Shown here: piece by piece, positions 52,079 to 61,116 of the stretch
Numbering within the stretch: the first letter of the stretch is position 1
Layout: each line of letters begins with the position of its first letter
Notes under the pieces: model-generated
What the model was told of the DNA's origin: nothing
Database searches by the model: none
What the model saw: only the letters and a program-made list of their open reading frames with translations
NCBI RefSeq assembly: GCF_038051945.1
Contig: NZ_CP150302.1
Span: 1-64,000, forward strand
Reading direction: 5' to 3'
DNA: 64,000 nucleotides
From: Paenibacillus sp. FSL H3-0469
Lineage (GTDB): Bacteria; Bacillota; Bacilli; Paenibacillales; Paenibacillaceae
Program-made: the position numbers and the translations under genes

Positions 52079-52648
52079 ATGTCAAAAGGATTGCTGATTA
52101 TACTATCCGGCCCTTCCGGTGTCGGCAAAGGTACGGTATGCACAGCGCTGCGGCCGAAGATGCCTGAACTCGTCTATTCTGTTTCTGCCACCACACGCTT
52201 ACCGCGTGCGGGTGAAGAGAACGGAGTCAATTATTTTTTCAAATCCAGAGAGCAGTTCGACGAAATGATTGAAGGCGACAAGCTGCTGGAATATGCGGAG
52301 TACGTAGGCAATTATTACGGTACTCCGCGTGACTTTGTAGAGAGAACCCTGGAGAGCGGAAGAGATATTATTCTGGAGATCGAGGTTCAGGGAGCGCTCA
52401 AGGTCAAGGAAAAATTCCCCGAAGGCATCTTTGTGTTCCTTCTTCCCCCGTCAATGGACGAGCTGAAGGACCGCATCCGCGGCCGGGGCACAGAGCATCC
52501 TGATGTGATCAGCCACCGCATGTCTGTGGCCGAGGATGAGATCGGTCTGATCCGGCATTATGACTATGCCGTGGTGAACGATGAGATTGATTTGGCTTGC
52601 AAGCGAATAGAAAGCATTATTATCGCCGAACATTGTAAGGTTAGATGA
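52079..52648 (+). CDS. gmk: Guanylate kinase
   Basis: This 189-residue enzyme phosphorylates GMP to GDP with ATP. The P-loop is [12 protein letters not shown]. The GMP-binding part is [22 protein letters not shown], with [12 protein letters not shown] and [12 protein letters not shown]. The ATG at 52079 follows ATGGAGTGTACT, where the GGAG is the ribosome site. An upstream ATG at 52067 is part of that site. It follows remA by 18 bases. Confidence 0.96.
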   Translation: MSKGLLIILSGPSGVGKGTVCTALRPKMPELVYSVSATTRLPRAGEENGVNYFFKSREQFDEMIEGDKLLEYAEYVGNYYGTPRDFVERTLESGRDIILEIEVQGALKVKEKFPEGIFVFLLPPSMDELKDRIRGRGTEHPDVISHRMSVAEDEIGLIRHYDYAVVNDEIDLACKRIESIIIAEHCKVR

Positions 52649-52703
52649 TCGGTTCAGCAGATGGGTCCATTGCTCCACAGTAAAAGATGAAGAGGTGCCT
52701 TAC

Positions 52704-52904
52704 ATGCTATATCCATCCATTGATGAAATGATGACTAAGGTTGACAGTAAATACTCCCTGGTTGTAGCTTCAGCCCGCCGGGCCAGAGCACTCCGTGAAG
52801 GCGGCAAGACCGATATCGTTGCGCCAAAATCGCATAAATATGTTGGTGTTGCCCTTGAAGAAATCTATGAAGACCGCATTATAGTCACACGCGGTGAAGA
52901 ATAG
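52704..52904 (+). CDS. rpoZ: RNA polymerase omega subunit
   Basis: This 66-residue protein has the omega signature YPSIDEMMTKVDSKYSLVVASARRARALREG and the C-terminal PKSHKYVGVALEEIYEDRI. It helps assemble beta-prime into RNA polymerase. GAGGTG precedes the ATG at 52704 by 7 bases; an in-frame GTG at 52695 lies inside that site. It is followed by the structured 239-base spacer before coaBC. Confidence 0.95.
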   Translation: MLYPSIDEMMTKVDSKYSLVVASARRARALREGGKTDIVAPKSHKYVGVALEEIYEDRIIVTRGEE

Positions 52905-52918
52905 GACCAGTTCCGTAG

Positions 52919-53057
52919 CCTAAGCCTGAAGAGGCTTGGGTCCATTAACTATCCGCACTTGTTACGCTTGAAATGGTGCCGCCATGCTAAGGGCGGCAGG
53001 ACCATTTCTGCCGGGCAGGCTGCTCATAACCATAATAGCCCGTACCGGGCTGTTCCT
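52919..53057 (+). ncRNA. Multi-hairpin spacer between rpoZ and coaBC
   Basis: Three strong hairpins occur in series before the terminator at 53058. They are CCTAAGCCT/AGGCTTGGG (52919-52940, one wobble, loop GAAG); a bulged 13-base stem made of AAATGGT/ACCATTT and GCCGCC/GGCGGC (52971-53007); and AGCCCG/CGGGCT (53037-53051). I do not recognise a known riboswitch or T-box. It may be an RNA element or a series of processing sites. Confidence 0.5.
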
Positions 53058-53083
53058 GACAACCGGAAGGTTGTTATTTTTTT
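53058..53083 (+). terminator. Terminator (possibly conditional) upstream of coaBC
   Basis: GACAACC (53058-53064) pairs with GGTTGTT (53069-53075) around GGAA, then A and seven T. It ends the rpoZ transcript or attenuates coaBC. Confidence 0.8.
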
Positions 53084-53143
53084 CTCTATCTTTAGGGAAA
53101 GGTTGAGGCTGTATATAGATTCTGTAGCGGGGGGAGAGCACAA

Positions 53144-54376
53144 ATGAAGAGCCTACAAGGGAAGTCAATTATACTCGGAATTACCGGCGGAATTGCTGCG
53201 TATAAAGCGGCGGCGCTGACCAGCAAGCTTACCCAGAAGGGTGCCGAGGTGCATGTCATTATGACGTCATCGGCCAAGCAGTTCATTACGGAGCTGACGC
53301 TCCAGTCGTTGTCGAAGCAGCGGGTATACAGTGATACGTTCCAGGAGCGTGATCCGTCCTCTATTTCGCATATTGATCTGGCAGATGCTGCCGACCTGGT
53401 CCTGATTGCTCCGGCTACGGCTAATATTATCGCCAAGATGGCCCACGGGCTGGCAGACGATATGCTGTCCACCACGCTTCTTGCTACAACAGCGCCTATT
53501 ATGGTAGCTCCGGCGATGAATGTCCATATGTATCAGCATCCGGCGGTCCTCAGCAATATGGATACCCTCTATAACAGAGGCGTTCAATTTATTGAACCCG
53601 GGGAAGGGCTGCTGGCCTGCGGGTATGTGGGCAAGGGACGGCTGGAGGAGCCGGAGGAGATCGTGAAGGTGGTTGAGAACTTTTTTGTGCTGCAGAAGGA
53701 GAAGACCTCCGGACCGCTTGCCGGCAAAAAAGTGGTGATTACCGCAGGAGGCACGGTAGAACGTATAGATCCCGTCCGTTATATCTCCAATGATTCCTCT
53801 GGTAAAATGGGCTTCGCCCTTGCGCGCGCCGCGCGCGCCATGGGTGCTGCGGTGACGCTGATTGCCGCACGTACCGATGAAGTGCCGCCCCGTGATGCCG
53901 GTATTGATCTGGTCCGTGTCCAGTCAGCACAAGAGATGCACGATGCGGTCATGGACCGCTGGAAGGATTGCGATATTCTTGTAAAAGCAGCGGCGGTTGC
54001 CGATTACCGTCCACGCGAGAGCAGCGACTCGAAGATTAAGAAGAGCGGCAGCACCATGACGCTGGAGCTGGTGAAGACAACTGATATTCTGGAGAGCTTG
54101 GGCAGAATCAAGGAGAAGCAGTTCCTGATCGGCTTTGCCGCCGAGACCGGAAATGCCGAAGCCTATGCCAAGGATAAGCTGGTCCGCAAGAACCTTGATC
54201 TGATCGTAGCCAATGATGTGGCCGCAGAAGGCGCGGGCTTCGGCACGGATACCAACATCGTCAAGGTGTATGATGCCGAAGGTCTGGTGCTTGATCTTCC
54301 GCTGGCCTCCAAGGATGAGGTGGCGCGCCGGATTCTGCGGCTGGCGGCTGAGCGTGTTGCCGGAGCCTTACTATAA
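53144..54376 (+). CDS. coaBC: Bifunctional phosphopantothenoylcysteine decarboxylase / phosphopantothenate-cysteine ligase
   Basis: This 410-residue coenzyme A biosynthesis enzyme has two parts. The N-terminal flavoprotein decarboxylase shows LGITGGIAAYKAAAL, SSISHIDLADAADLVLIAPATANIIAKMAHGLADDML and the PAMNVHMYQHP motif. The C-terminal ligase starts near residue 190 with VVITAGGTVERIDPVRYISNDSSGKMG and includes KAAAVADYRP and FAAETGN. GGGGGGAGAG precedes the ATG. Its stop overlaps the priA start (TAATG). Confidence 0.96.
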   Translation: MKSLQGKSIILGITGGIAAYKAAALTSKLTQKGAEVHVIMTSSAKQFITELTLQSLSKQRVYSDTFQERDPSSISHIDLADAADLVLIAPATANIIAKMAHGLADDMLSTTLLATTAPIMVAPAMNVHMYQHPAVLSNMDTLYNRGVQFIEPGEGLLACGYVGKGRLEEPEEIVKVVENFFVLQKEKTSGPLAGKKVVITAGGTVERIDPVRYISNDSSGKMGFALARAARAMGAAVTLIAARTDEVPPRDAGIDLVRVQSAQEMHDAVMDRWKDCDILVKAAAVADYRPRESSDSKIKKSGSTMTLELVKTTDILESLGRIKEKQFLIGFAAETGNAEAYAKDKLVRKNLDLIVANDVAAEGAGFGTDTNIVKVYDAEGLVLDLPLASKDEVARRILRLAAERVAGALL

Positions 54377-56907
54377 TGGATATTGCCAAGGTCATTGTCG
54401 ATGTTCCTGTACGCAGCACCGACCGGCCGTTTGACTATATTATCCCGGATGCACTGAAGCTGTGGATTGAGGTGGGCAGCCGTGTGGCTGTTCCGTTCGG
54501 TCCCCGCACGGTCCAGGGGTTCGTAGTTTCCCTGGAATCGGGCGAGACCGGCAGTGTCTCCCGGATGAAGCCGATTGTAGAAGTACTGGATTTGCTTCCT
54601 CCGCTGTCGCCGGAGCTGGTTGAGCTGGCCGACTGGATGAGCCAAAGATACGCCTGCAGACGGATCTCCGCACTGCAGGCGATGCTTCCGACTGCCTTGA
54701 AGGGCAAAGCCGAGCGGCTGATCTCGCTTGGGAGTACAGAGGAGGCGGCCAGCGCCCCCGCAGATGAGCTCTTTCCGCTCTTCCTGGAGGCGGATAACGA
54801 AGAACAGCAGATCATTGACTTCGTTAGGCGACACAGTGAGGTATCCATGAAGCTGCTGACCCGCACCTTCCCTGAGGCTGCAGAGACGATTAAGTTCATG
54901 GTGCGGCGTGGTGTACTGGCAGAGAGCCAGTCGATTAAGGATAAGATGGGCAAAAAGAAGATCAAGGCCGTTGATTTGGCTATTGGATTGTCAGCAGCGC
55001 GGGAGTCGCTCGCCAGCTTCCCGGCGCGTTCGGCGCGCCAGAAGGAGGTGCTCTCCTACCTGATTGAAATGGAAGCCCTGCTGCCGATGCCGCTCAAGGA
55101 TATTCTGGCGATCCTTCAGGTTACTGCGGGCACGGTCAAAGCACTTGCAGATAAGGGTTATATTGAAATCAGTGAAATTGAAGTCTACCGTGACCCCTAC
55201 CAGGGACGGGACTTCAAGCCAAGTACCCCGCTTCCGCTGACAGCGGAGCAGGAGATTGTATACAAGCGGATTGTGCGCACTGTAGAGCAGCAGACGCATG
55301 AAGTCTTCCTGCTGCACGGGGTGACCGGCAGCGGAAAGACGGAGATCTATCTCCAGACGATCCAGCGCTGCATCGAGCAGGGACGGCAGGCAGTGGTGCT
55401 GGTGCCTGAGATTGCGCTGACTCCGCAGATGGTGGAACGGTTCAAGGGCCGGTTCGGCAGCGGGGTAGCGGTGATGCACAGCCGGCTGTCTGTCGGCGAA
55501 CGTTATGACGAGTGGCGCAAGATCCGCGAAGGCAAGGCGATGGTTGCGGTCGGAGCACGCTCAGCCGTGTTCGCTCCGTTTGCCAATCTGGGCCTTATTA
55601 TTATGGATGAAGAGCATGAAGGCTCTTATAAGCAGGAGGAGAATCCGAAATATCATGCCCGTGATGTGGCTGTCCGCAGGGCAGAGCAGGGCGGGGCCGT
55701 GGTTATTCTGGGCTCTGCAACACCTTCACTGGAGAGCTATCATGCTGCCAGATCGCAGAGCGATATCCACTTCTCGCCGATTCTGCTGGAGATGCCGAGC
55801 CGTGCACTCGGCAACGAGCTGCCGCAGGTGGCAGTGGTCGATATGCGTGAAGAGCTGAAGGAAGGCAACCGCTCCATGTTCAGCCGCAGCCTGCATGCCG
55901 CTCTGGTCAGCAGATTGGAGCGCGGTGAACAGACGGTGTTGCTGCTCAACCGAAGAGGCTTCTCGACCTTCGTCATGTGCCGGAGCTGCGGCTATGTTGC
56001 CGGCTGTCCGGAATGCGATATCTCGCTCACCTATCACAGCCGAAGCGACAATCTGCGCTGCCACTACTGCGGGCATGCGCAGCCCGCGCCCAAGCTGTGC
56101 CCGGAGTGCGGCAGTGAGCATATCCGCTTCTTCGGGACAGGCACTCAACGGGTAGAGGAAGAGCTGGGCAAGCTGTTCCCCGGCATCCGGGTTATCCGAA
56201 TGGATGTGGACACGACAACGGAGAAAGGCTCGCATGAGAAGCTGCTCAACCAGTTCAGGGACAAGAAGGCCGATGTGCTGCTGGGTACACAGATGGTCGC
56301 CAAAGGACTCGACTTCCCCGATGTAACTCTGGTTGGGGTCATTACTGCGGATTCTGCACTCAATCTGCCTGATTTCCGGGCGGCTGAGAAGACCTTTCAG
56401 CTCTTGACGCAGGTTGCCGGCCGTGCGGGGCGGCATCAGCTCCCCGGCGAGGTGGTGGTGCAGTCGTATACACCGGAGCATTATTCGATTATCCATGCCA
56501 GCGGGCATGATTACCGTTCATTCGTCCGGGACGAGCTGAAGCACCGCAAAGAGCTGCATTACCCTCCTTATTGCCGTCTGATTCTGGTCACCCTCTCGCA
56601 TGAGCAGCTTCCGCTGCTGCTGAAGCTTGCGGAGAATTATGCGCTCAGCATTCAGGGCAAAGCCAGACAGCTGCGCTGGTACGGCAGTCTGGACAAGCTC
56701 TCCTCGGATGCGCTGGATCTGCTGGGGCCGGTGGCCTCGCCGCTGCCCCGGCTGAAGGGGCGTTACCGGTTCCAGTGCATTATCAAATGGCGCGGTGCGA
56801 TTGATGCCATTGCGCTGGCCCGCCAGGTGGCGGAGGAGCTGGAGGATTCCGTCCGCGATAAGGGTCTGCAGATCAGCATTGATGTTGATCCGCAGATGTT
56901 GATGTAA
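54376..56907 (+). CDS. priA: Primosomal protein N' (replication restart helicase)
   Basis: This 843-residue SF2 helicase restarts stalled replication forks. It has an N-terminal DNA-binding part and the Walker A motif GVTGSGKTEIYL. The DEEH box lies in IIMDEEHEGSYKQ. Between helicase lobes it has a zinc module with eight cysteines (CRSCGYVAGCPEC and CHYCGH...CPECGS). Motif VI is QVAGRAGR. The length is typical of Firmicutes PriA. It overlaps the coaBC stop by one base, so the two are translationally coupled. Confidence 0.96.
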   Translation: MDIAKVIVDVPVRSTDRPFDYIIPDALKLWIEVGSRVAVPFGPRTVQGFVVSLESGETGSVSRMKPIVEVLDLLPPLSPELVELADWMSQRYACRRISALQAMLPTALKGKAERLISLGSTEEAASAPADELFPLFLEADNEEQQIIDFVRRHSEVSMKLLTRTFPEAAETIKFMVRRGVLAESQSIKDKMGKKKIKAVDLAIGLSAARESLASFPARSARQKEVLSYLIEMEALLPMPLKDILAILQVTAGTVKALADKGYIEISEIEVYRDPYQGRDFKPSTPLPLTAEQEIVYKRIVRTVEQQTHEVFLLHGVTGSGKTEIYLQTIQRCIEQGRQAVVLVPEIALTPQMVERFKGRFGSGVAVMHSRLSVGERYDEWRKIREGKAMVAVGARSAVFAPFANLGLIIMDEEHEGSYKQEENPKYHARDVAVRRAEQGGAVVILGSATPSLESYHAARSQSDIHFSPILLEMPSRALGNELPQVAVVDMREELKEGNRSMFSRSLHAALVSRLERGEQTVLLLNRRGFSTFVMCRSCGYVAGCPECDISLTYHSRSDNLRCHYCGHAQPAPKLCPECGSEHIRFFGTGTQRVEEELGKLFPGIRVIRMDVDTTTEKGSHEKLLNQFRDKKADVLLGTQMVAKGLDFPDVTLVGVITADSALNLPDFRAAEKTFQLLTQVAGRAGRHQLPGEVVVQSYTPEHYSIIHASGHDYRSFVRDELKHRKELHYPPYCRLILVTLSHEQLPLLLKLAENYALSIQGKARQLRWYGSLDKLSSDALDLLGPVASPLPRLKGRYRFQCIIKWRGAIDAIALARQVAEELEDSVRDKGLQISIDVDPQMLM

Positions 56908-56926
56908 TTCTCCGGCGTGTTACAAT
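56899..56926 (+). promoter_or_regulatory. Promoter of the def-fmt-rsmB unit
   Basis: TTGATG (56899-56904), 16 bases, TACAAT (56921-56926) with TGT before the -10. The -35 lies in the last codons of priA. Confidence 0.65.
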
Positions 56927-57000
56927 AGTAAGGCGGTTTTGCCCTAAGGAATCGATAAGTACTAAATGATATGTATAGAACAAGGATGGTGTTAGTGTAA

Positions 57001-57486
57001 ATGGCAATCAGGCTGATTGTGAAAGAACCGGATGAAGTATTGCACAAGAAAGCGAAGACGGTAACCACCGTCACCCCCAATGTACAAAAATTGCTCGATG
57101 ATATGGCCGATACGATGTATGACGCGGAAGGCGTAGGTCTCGCAGCCCCGCAGGTAGGCATTCTGAAACGGCTGATTGTAATAGATGCCGATGAAGAGCA
57201 TGGATTGATCAAGCTGATCAATCCCGAGATCGTCAGCATGGAAGGGGAGCAGTTCGGACCCGAAGGCTGCCTGAGTATTCCCGGCTTGAACGGGGATGTC
57301 CGCCGTGCGGAGACAGTGACCGTACGCGGCCTGAACCGCGAGGGCGAGGAAGTGACCATTACCGGAAGCGGCCTGCTGGCACGGGCTTTTCAGCATGAGA
57401 TTGACCACCTGAATGGCGTGCTGTTCACGGATATTGCTGAGAAGGTCTATGAATACACGGCAGAACGCAGTGAAACTGAGGAGTGA
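57001..57486 (+). CDS. def: Peptide deformylase
   Basis: This 161-residue metalloenzyme removes the formyl group from new proteins. The three motifs are GVGLAAPQVG (residues 44-53), EGCLSIPG with metal ligand Cys90, and QHEIDHLNG with His132, Glu133 and His136. The length fits the type 1 form rather than the longer type 2 of Gram-positives. AAGGATGGTG lies upstream at normal spacing. The fmt gene follows with the ribosome site inside the def stop region. Confidence 0.96.
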   Translation: MAIRLIVKEPDEVLHKKAKTVTTVTPNVQKLLDDMADTMYDAEGVGLAAPQVGILKRLIVIDADEEHGLIKLINPEIVSMEGEQFGPEGCLSIPGLNGDVRRAETVTVRGLNREGEEVTITGSGLLARAFQHEIDHLNGVLFTDIAEKVYEYTAERSETEE

Positions 57487-57491
57487 ATGAA

Positions 57492-58433
57492 ATGAGAATA
57501 GTGTTCATGGGAACACCAGCCTTTGCAGTCCCCTCCTTGCGGATGCTGCTGGAAGAGGGCTATGAGGTAGTGGCCGTGGTGAGTCAGCCGGACCGGCCGC
57601 AAGGCCGCAAGAAAACGCTGGTGCCATCCCCGGTGAAGGCGGCTGCACTGGAGCTGGGACTGCCTGTCCTTCAGCCTGAACGCCTGCGCCGCCCTGAATC
57701 AGTGGCTGAGCTGGCTGCCTATGAGCCGGATCTGATTGTTACCGCCGCATATGGACAGATTCTTCCCAAGAGCGTTCTTGAGCTGCCGGCGAACGGGTGT
57801 GTGAATGTTCATGGCTCACTTCTGCCCAAATACCGGGGCGGTGCTCCGATACAGCGCTGTATCATGAACGGCGAGAAGGTGACTGGTGTGACGCTGATGT
57901 ATATGGCGGAAGGACTGGACACTGGAGATATGATCTCACGGGTGGAGGTTGCGATAGAGGATGACGATACCTCAGGCACGCTGTTTGAGAAGCTAAGCGT
58001 TGCCGGACGGGAGCTCCTCAAGGCAGAGATGCCGCGGCTGGCAGCCGGCCGTGTAGAAGCTGCCGCGCAGGATGACAGTGAAGCAACCTATGCGCCGAAT
58101 CTAAGCCGGGAAGATGAACGGATCGACTGGAGCCGGGGCTCGCTTGAGCTGTACAACCAGATCCGCGGTCTGGTGCCGTTCTCGGGTGCGTTCACCCTAT
58201 GGAACGGAGAGACCTTCAAGGCATGGGCTGCGGTGAAGCCGCAGGATGAGGAGCAGCCGGGCGGCAGCGCGGCTCCGGGCACCGTGCTGTCCGTGAGCGA
58301 ACGCGGCGTTGAGGTGAAGACCGGCGACGGGACGCTCCTTCTTACAACCGTTCAGCCTGCCGGCAAAAAAGCCATGAGCGCAGCCGACTTCAGCCGTGGT
58401 GCAACCCTTGCGCCCGGCACGGTGCTCGGTTGA
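57492..58433 (+). CDS. fmt: Methionyl-tRNA formyltransferase
   Basis: This 313-residue enzyme formylates initiator Met-tRNA. It begins MRIVFMGTPAFAVPSL. The folate-binding and catalytic motif NVHGSLLPKYRGGAPIQRCIMNGEKVTGVTLMYMAEGLDTGDM and the C-terminal OB-fold domain are present. The ATG at 57492 is 8 bases after AGGAG, which lies across the def stop. The in-frame GTG at 57483 is inside that site. Pairing with def is the classical arrangement. Confidence 0.96.
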   Translation: MRIVFMGTPAFAVPSLRMLLEEGYEVVAVVSQPDRPQGRKKTLVPSPVKAAALELGLPVLQPERLRRPESVAELAAYEPDLIVTAAYGQILPKSVLELPANGCVNVHGSLLPKYRGGAPIQRCIMNGEKVTGVTLMYMAEGLDTGDMISRVEVAIEDDDTSGTLFEKLSVAGRELLKAEMPRLAAGRVEAAAQDDSEATYAPNLSREDERIDWSRGSLELYNQIRGLVPFSGAFTLWNGETFKAWAAVKPQDEEQPGGSAAPGTVLSVSERGVEVKTGDGTLLLTTVQPAGKKAMSAADFSRGATLAPGTVLG

Positions 58434-59917
58434 GCGCGGGCGGCAAGGGAGATGGCGGACAGCGTCCGCGTACTTCCGGCAATCAGCCAGCGGCCTCCGG
58501 CAGGAAGCCTGCCGCAGGCAGAACCGGCGGAGCAGGCCGGAACCGGCAGGGCGGCAAGCCCGCTGCGCCGGCTTCTGCGCGTGAGGTTGCTCTTGATATT
58601 CTGGTACGCGTAGAGCAGCAGGGCGCGTACAGCAACCTGCTGCTGGGAAGCAGCCTCCAGAAAACGGACCTCAGCCGGGAGGATACGGGACTTGCTACAG
58701 AGCTCGTGTACGGAACTCTCTCAAGGATGATTACCCTTGATTATGTCCTCAGCAGCTTCGTCAGCAAAGGGATAGCCAAGCTGGAGCCTTGGGTACGGAG
58801 TCTGCTGCGGCTAAGCCTGTACCAGATCATGTATCTGGACCGGGTGCCTTCGCATGCAGCCGTTAACGAGGCTGTGAATATCTCCAAGAGACGCGGCCAT
58901 CAGGGCATCTCAGGTATGGTCAATGGCGTGCTGCGCAGTGTGCTGCGGGCTGGAGATCTGCCGGTATTGCCTGAGGGGCTGAGCCGGGAAGAGCGGATCT
59001 CCATTCTGCATTCCCATCCCCTGTGGATGGTGAAGCGCTGGTCGGCGGAATACGGTCCGGACACGGCAGAAGCTATGTGTGCGGCGAATAATGAGCCGCC
59101 CGCAGTCAGTGTACGTGTTAATACAACGATGATTAGCCGGGAGGACATGCTGGCAGAACTGCTTGAAGCCGGTCTGGATGCCGCAGAATCGAAGGTGAGC
59201 CCTGCGGGGCTGGTCATCAGAGGCGGCGGCAATCTGGCGCTGACCTCCTGGTACCGGGACGGCTATCTGTCCGTTCAGGATGAGAGCTCGATGCTGGTCG
59301 CCGAGGTTGTCGCTCCCGAAGCCGGGATGAAGGTGCTGGACTGCTGCGCTGCTCCCGGCGGCAAAAGCGCCCATATGGGTGAACTGATGAAGGACGAAGG
59401 CTCCATACTGGCCAATGACCTGCATGAGCATAAGGCTAAGCTGATTGCCGAGCAGGCAGCACGCCTTGGCCTGGAGTGCATAACCACTGCAAGCGGGGAT
59501 GCGCTGGAGCTGGGCGTAGCCCTCCAGCCGGAATCCTATGACCGGATTCTGCTGGACGCTCCTTGCTCGGGGCTTGGGGTTATCCGCCGCAAGCCTGATT
59601 TGAAATGGCGCAAGCAGCCGGAGGATATTGCAAGCGTAGCTGCGCTGCAGCTTGAACTGCTGCAATCGGTCTCCGGCCTGCTGAAGCCGGGAGGCGTGCT
59701 GGTCTACAGCACGTGTACTACCGAGCAGGCGGAGAATAGCCGGGTTGTTGCCGCTTTTCTGGAGCGCAATCCCGGCTTCGCCCCGGTCAGCTTCAAGTCA
59801 GCCGTCTGGGAACGGCTGGGAGGAACCGCGCTTGCTGCCGGTGACGGCATGCAGCTGCTCCCGCACCATTATGGCAGCGATGGCTTCTATATTGCCCGGC
59901 TGGAGCGACTCTTGTAA
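58430..59917 (+). CDS. rsmB: 16S rRNA (cytosine-967-C5)-methyltransferase
   Basis: This 495-residue RNA methyltransferase has an N-terminal NusB-like domain (AREVALDILVRVEQQGAYSNLLLGSSLQ) and a Rossmann methyltransferase with DCCAAPGGKSAHM, DAPCSGLGVIRRKPDLKW (second catalytic cysteine) and YSTCTTEQAENS. It has an extra N-terminal tail of about 48 residues rich in Gly, Ala, Arg, Pro and Gln, longer than in B. subtilis. The TTG start overlaps the fmt stop as TTGA, and no other in-frame start exists before the domain, so the tail is probably real. Confidence 0.92.
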   Translation: MSAGGKGDGGQRPRTSGNQPAASGRKPAAGRTGGAGRNRQGGKPAAPASAREVALDILVRVEQQGAYSNLLLGSSLQKTDLSREDTGLATELVYGTLSRMITLDYVLSSFVSKGIAKLEPWVRSLLRLSLYQIMYLDRVPSHAAVNEAVNISKRRGHQGISGMVNGVLRSVLRAGDLPVLPEGLSREERISILHSHPLWMVKRWSAEYGPDTAEAMCAANNEPPAVSVRVNTTMISREDMLAELLEAGLDAAESKVSPAGLVIRGGGNLALTSWYRDGYLSVQDESSMLVAEVVAPEAGMKVLDCCAAPGGKSAHMGELMKDEGSILANDLHEHKAKLIAEQAARLGLECITTASGDALELGVALQPESYDRILLDAPCSGLGVIRRKPDLKWRKQPEDIASVAALQLELLQSVSGLLKPGGVLVYSTCTTEQAENSRVVAAFLERNPGFAPVSFKSAVWERLGGTALAAGDGMQLLPHHYGSDGFYIARLERLL

Positions 59918-59947
59918 TATAGCGATTGTGCTTCCGTACTACAGCTT

Positions 59948-59986
59948 CCCGCCCGCAGATTCCTCCGCGCGGCGGGCTTTTCTTTT
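59948..59986 (+). terminator. Terminator after rsmB
   Basis: CCCGCC...GGCGGG with an inner CGC/GCG pair, followed by CTTTTCTTTT. Confidence 0.75.
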
Positions 59987-60003
59987 ACCGGTTCTGAGTT
60001 TTG

Positions 60004-60012
60004 TGTTAAAAT
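60004..60012 (+). promoter_or_regulatory. Extended -10 promoter of rlmN
   Basis: TGTTAAAAT, with TGn and TAAAAT at 60007-60012. The -35 is weak. Confidence 0.4.
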
Positions 60013-60069
60013 AGGAAGAATGAGAAACAATACGCATATAATTTATGAAAGCACAGGTGCAAAAATACA

Positions 60070-61110
60070 ATGAAACCTTTAATATATGATTTTTCTTTAG
60101 AAGAGTTACAGCAATGGGCTAAGGACAACGGAGAGCCGGCTTTTCGCGGCGGGCAGATCTTTGACTGGCTGTATGTAAAGCGGGTTAATGACTTCGAATC
60201 CATGAGCAACCTCTCCAAGGCACTCAGAGCCAAACTGGTTGACCAGTTCAGTATTTCGGCACTCACCGAGATTACGAAGCTGGAGTCCAAGGACGGCACA
60301 GTGAAATTCCTGTTCGGTCTACATGATGATCATGCGATTGAGACAGTTATTATGAAGCATAATTATGGAAACAGCGTGTGTGTGACCACCCAGGTAGGCT
60401 GCCGGATCGGATGTACCTTCTGTGCATCTACCCTTGGCGGTCTCAAGCGGGATCTGACTGCAGGGGAGATCGTTGCCCAGGTTGTCCGCTCCCAGCAGAT
60501 TCTTGATGCGCGCGGCGAACGTGTCAGCAGCATTGTCATTATGGGGACAGGCGAGCCCTTCGAGAATTATGATGCAACCATGAGATTCCTCCGTCTGATG
60601 ATCCATGAGAAGGGCCTGAATATTGGCCAGCGGCATATCACCGTATCCACCAGCGGAATTGTGCCGAACATCTACAAATTCGCCGATGAAGATACTCAGA
60701 TTAATCTGGCGATCTCGATTCACGCTCCTAATGATACGCTCCGTTCCAAGCTGATGCCGGTGAACCGCCGTTATCCGTTCGACGATGTAATCGAGTCCCT
60801 GCGCTATTATCAGGCTAAGACAGGCCGCCGGATCAGCTTCGAGTACGCTTTGATCGGCGGCGTGAATGATCAGAAGGAGCATGCAGAGGAACTGGCCGGT
60901 GTGCTGAAGACCATGCTCTGCCATGTGAATCTGATCCCGGTCAATCATGTGCCTGAGCGCAAGTATGTCCGGACTTCCCGCAATGATATCTTTGAATTTC
61001 AGCGTATACTGGCCGATCATGGCGTGAATGTTACCATCCGCCGTGAGCAGGGCCATGATATTGCGGCCGCTTGCGGACAGCTGCGCGCCAAACATATGGA
61101 GTTGGGGTGA
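60070..61110 (+). CDS. rlmN: Dual-specificity RNA methyltransferase RlmN
   Basis: This 346-residue radical SAM enzyme methylates C2 of adenine 2503 in 23S rRNA and adenine 37 in some tRNAs. The cluster-binding CxxxCxxC is in [17 protein letters not shown] near residue 111-118. [18 protein letters not shown] and SIHAPND follow. The second catalytic cysteine lies near residue 335 in [16 protein letters not shown] lies upstream of the ATG. The prpC gene follows by 6 bases. Confidence 0.96.
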   Translation: MKPLIYDFSLEELQQWAKDNGEPAFRGGQIFDWLYVKRVNDFESMSNLSKALRAKLVDQFSISALTEITKLESKDGTVKFLFGLHDDHAIETVIMKHNYGNSVCVTTQVGCRIGCTFCASTLGGLKRDLTAGEIVAQVVRSQQILDARGERVSSIVIMGTGEPFENYDATMRFLRLMIHEKGLNIGQRHITVSTSGIVPNIYKFADEDTQINLAISIHAPNDTLRSKLMPVNRRYPFDDVIESLRYYQAKTGRRISFEYALIGGVNDQKEHAEELAGVLKTMLCHVNLIPVNHVPERKYVRTSRNDIFEFQRILADHGVNVTIRREQGHDIAAACGQLRAKHMELG

Positions 61111-61116
61111 GGATAT

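Noticed and set aside
52905..53143. T-box leader before coaBC
   Set aside because: No proper T-box sequence accompanies the terminator; the GGTGCC at 52975 is part of a hairpin arm.
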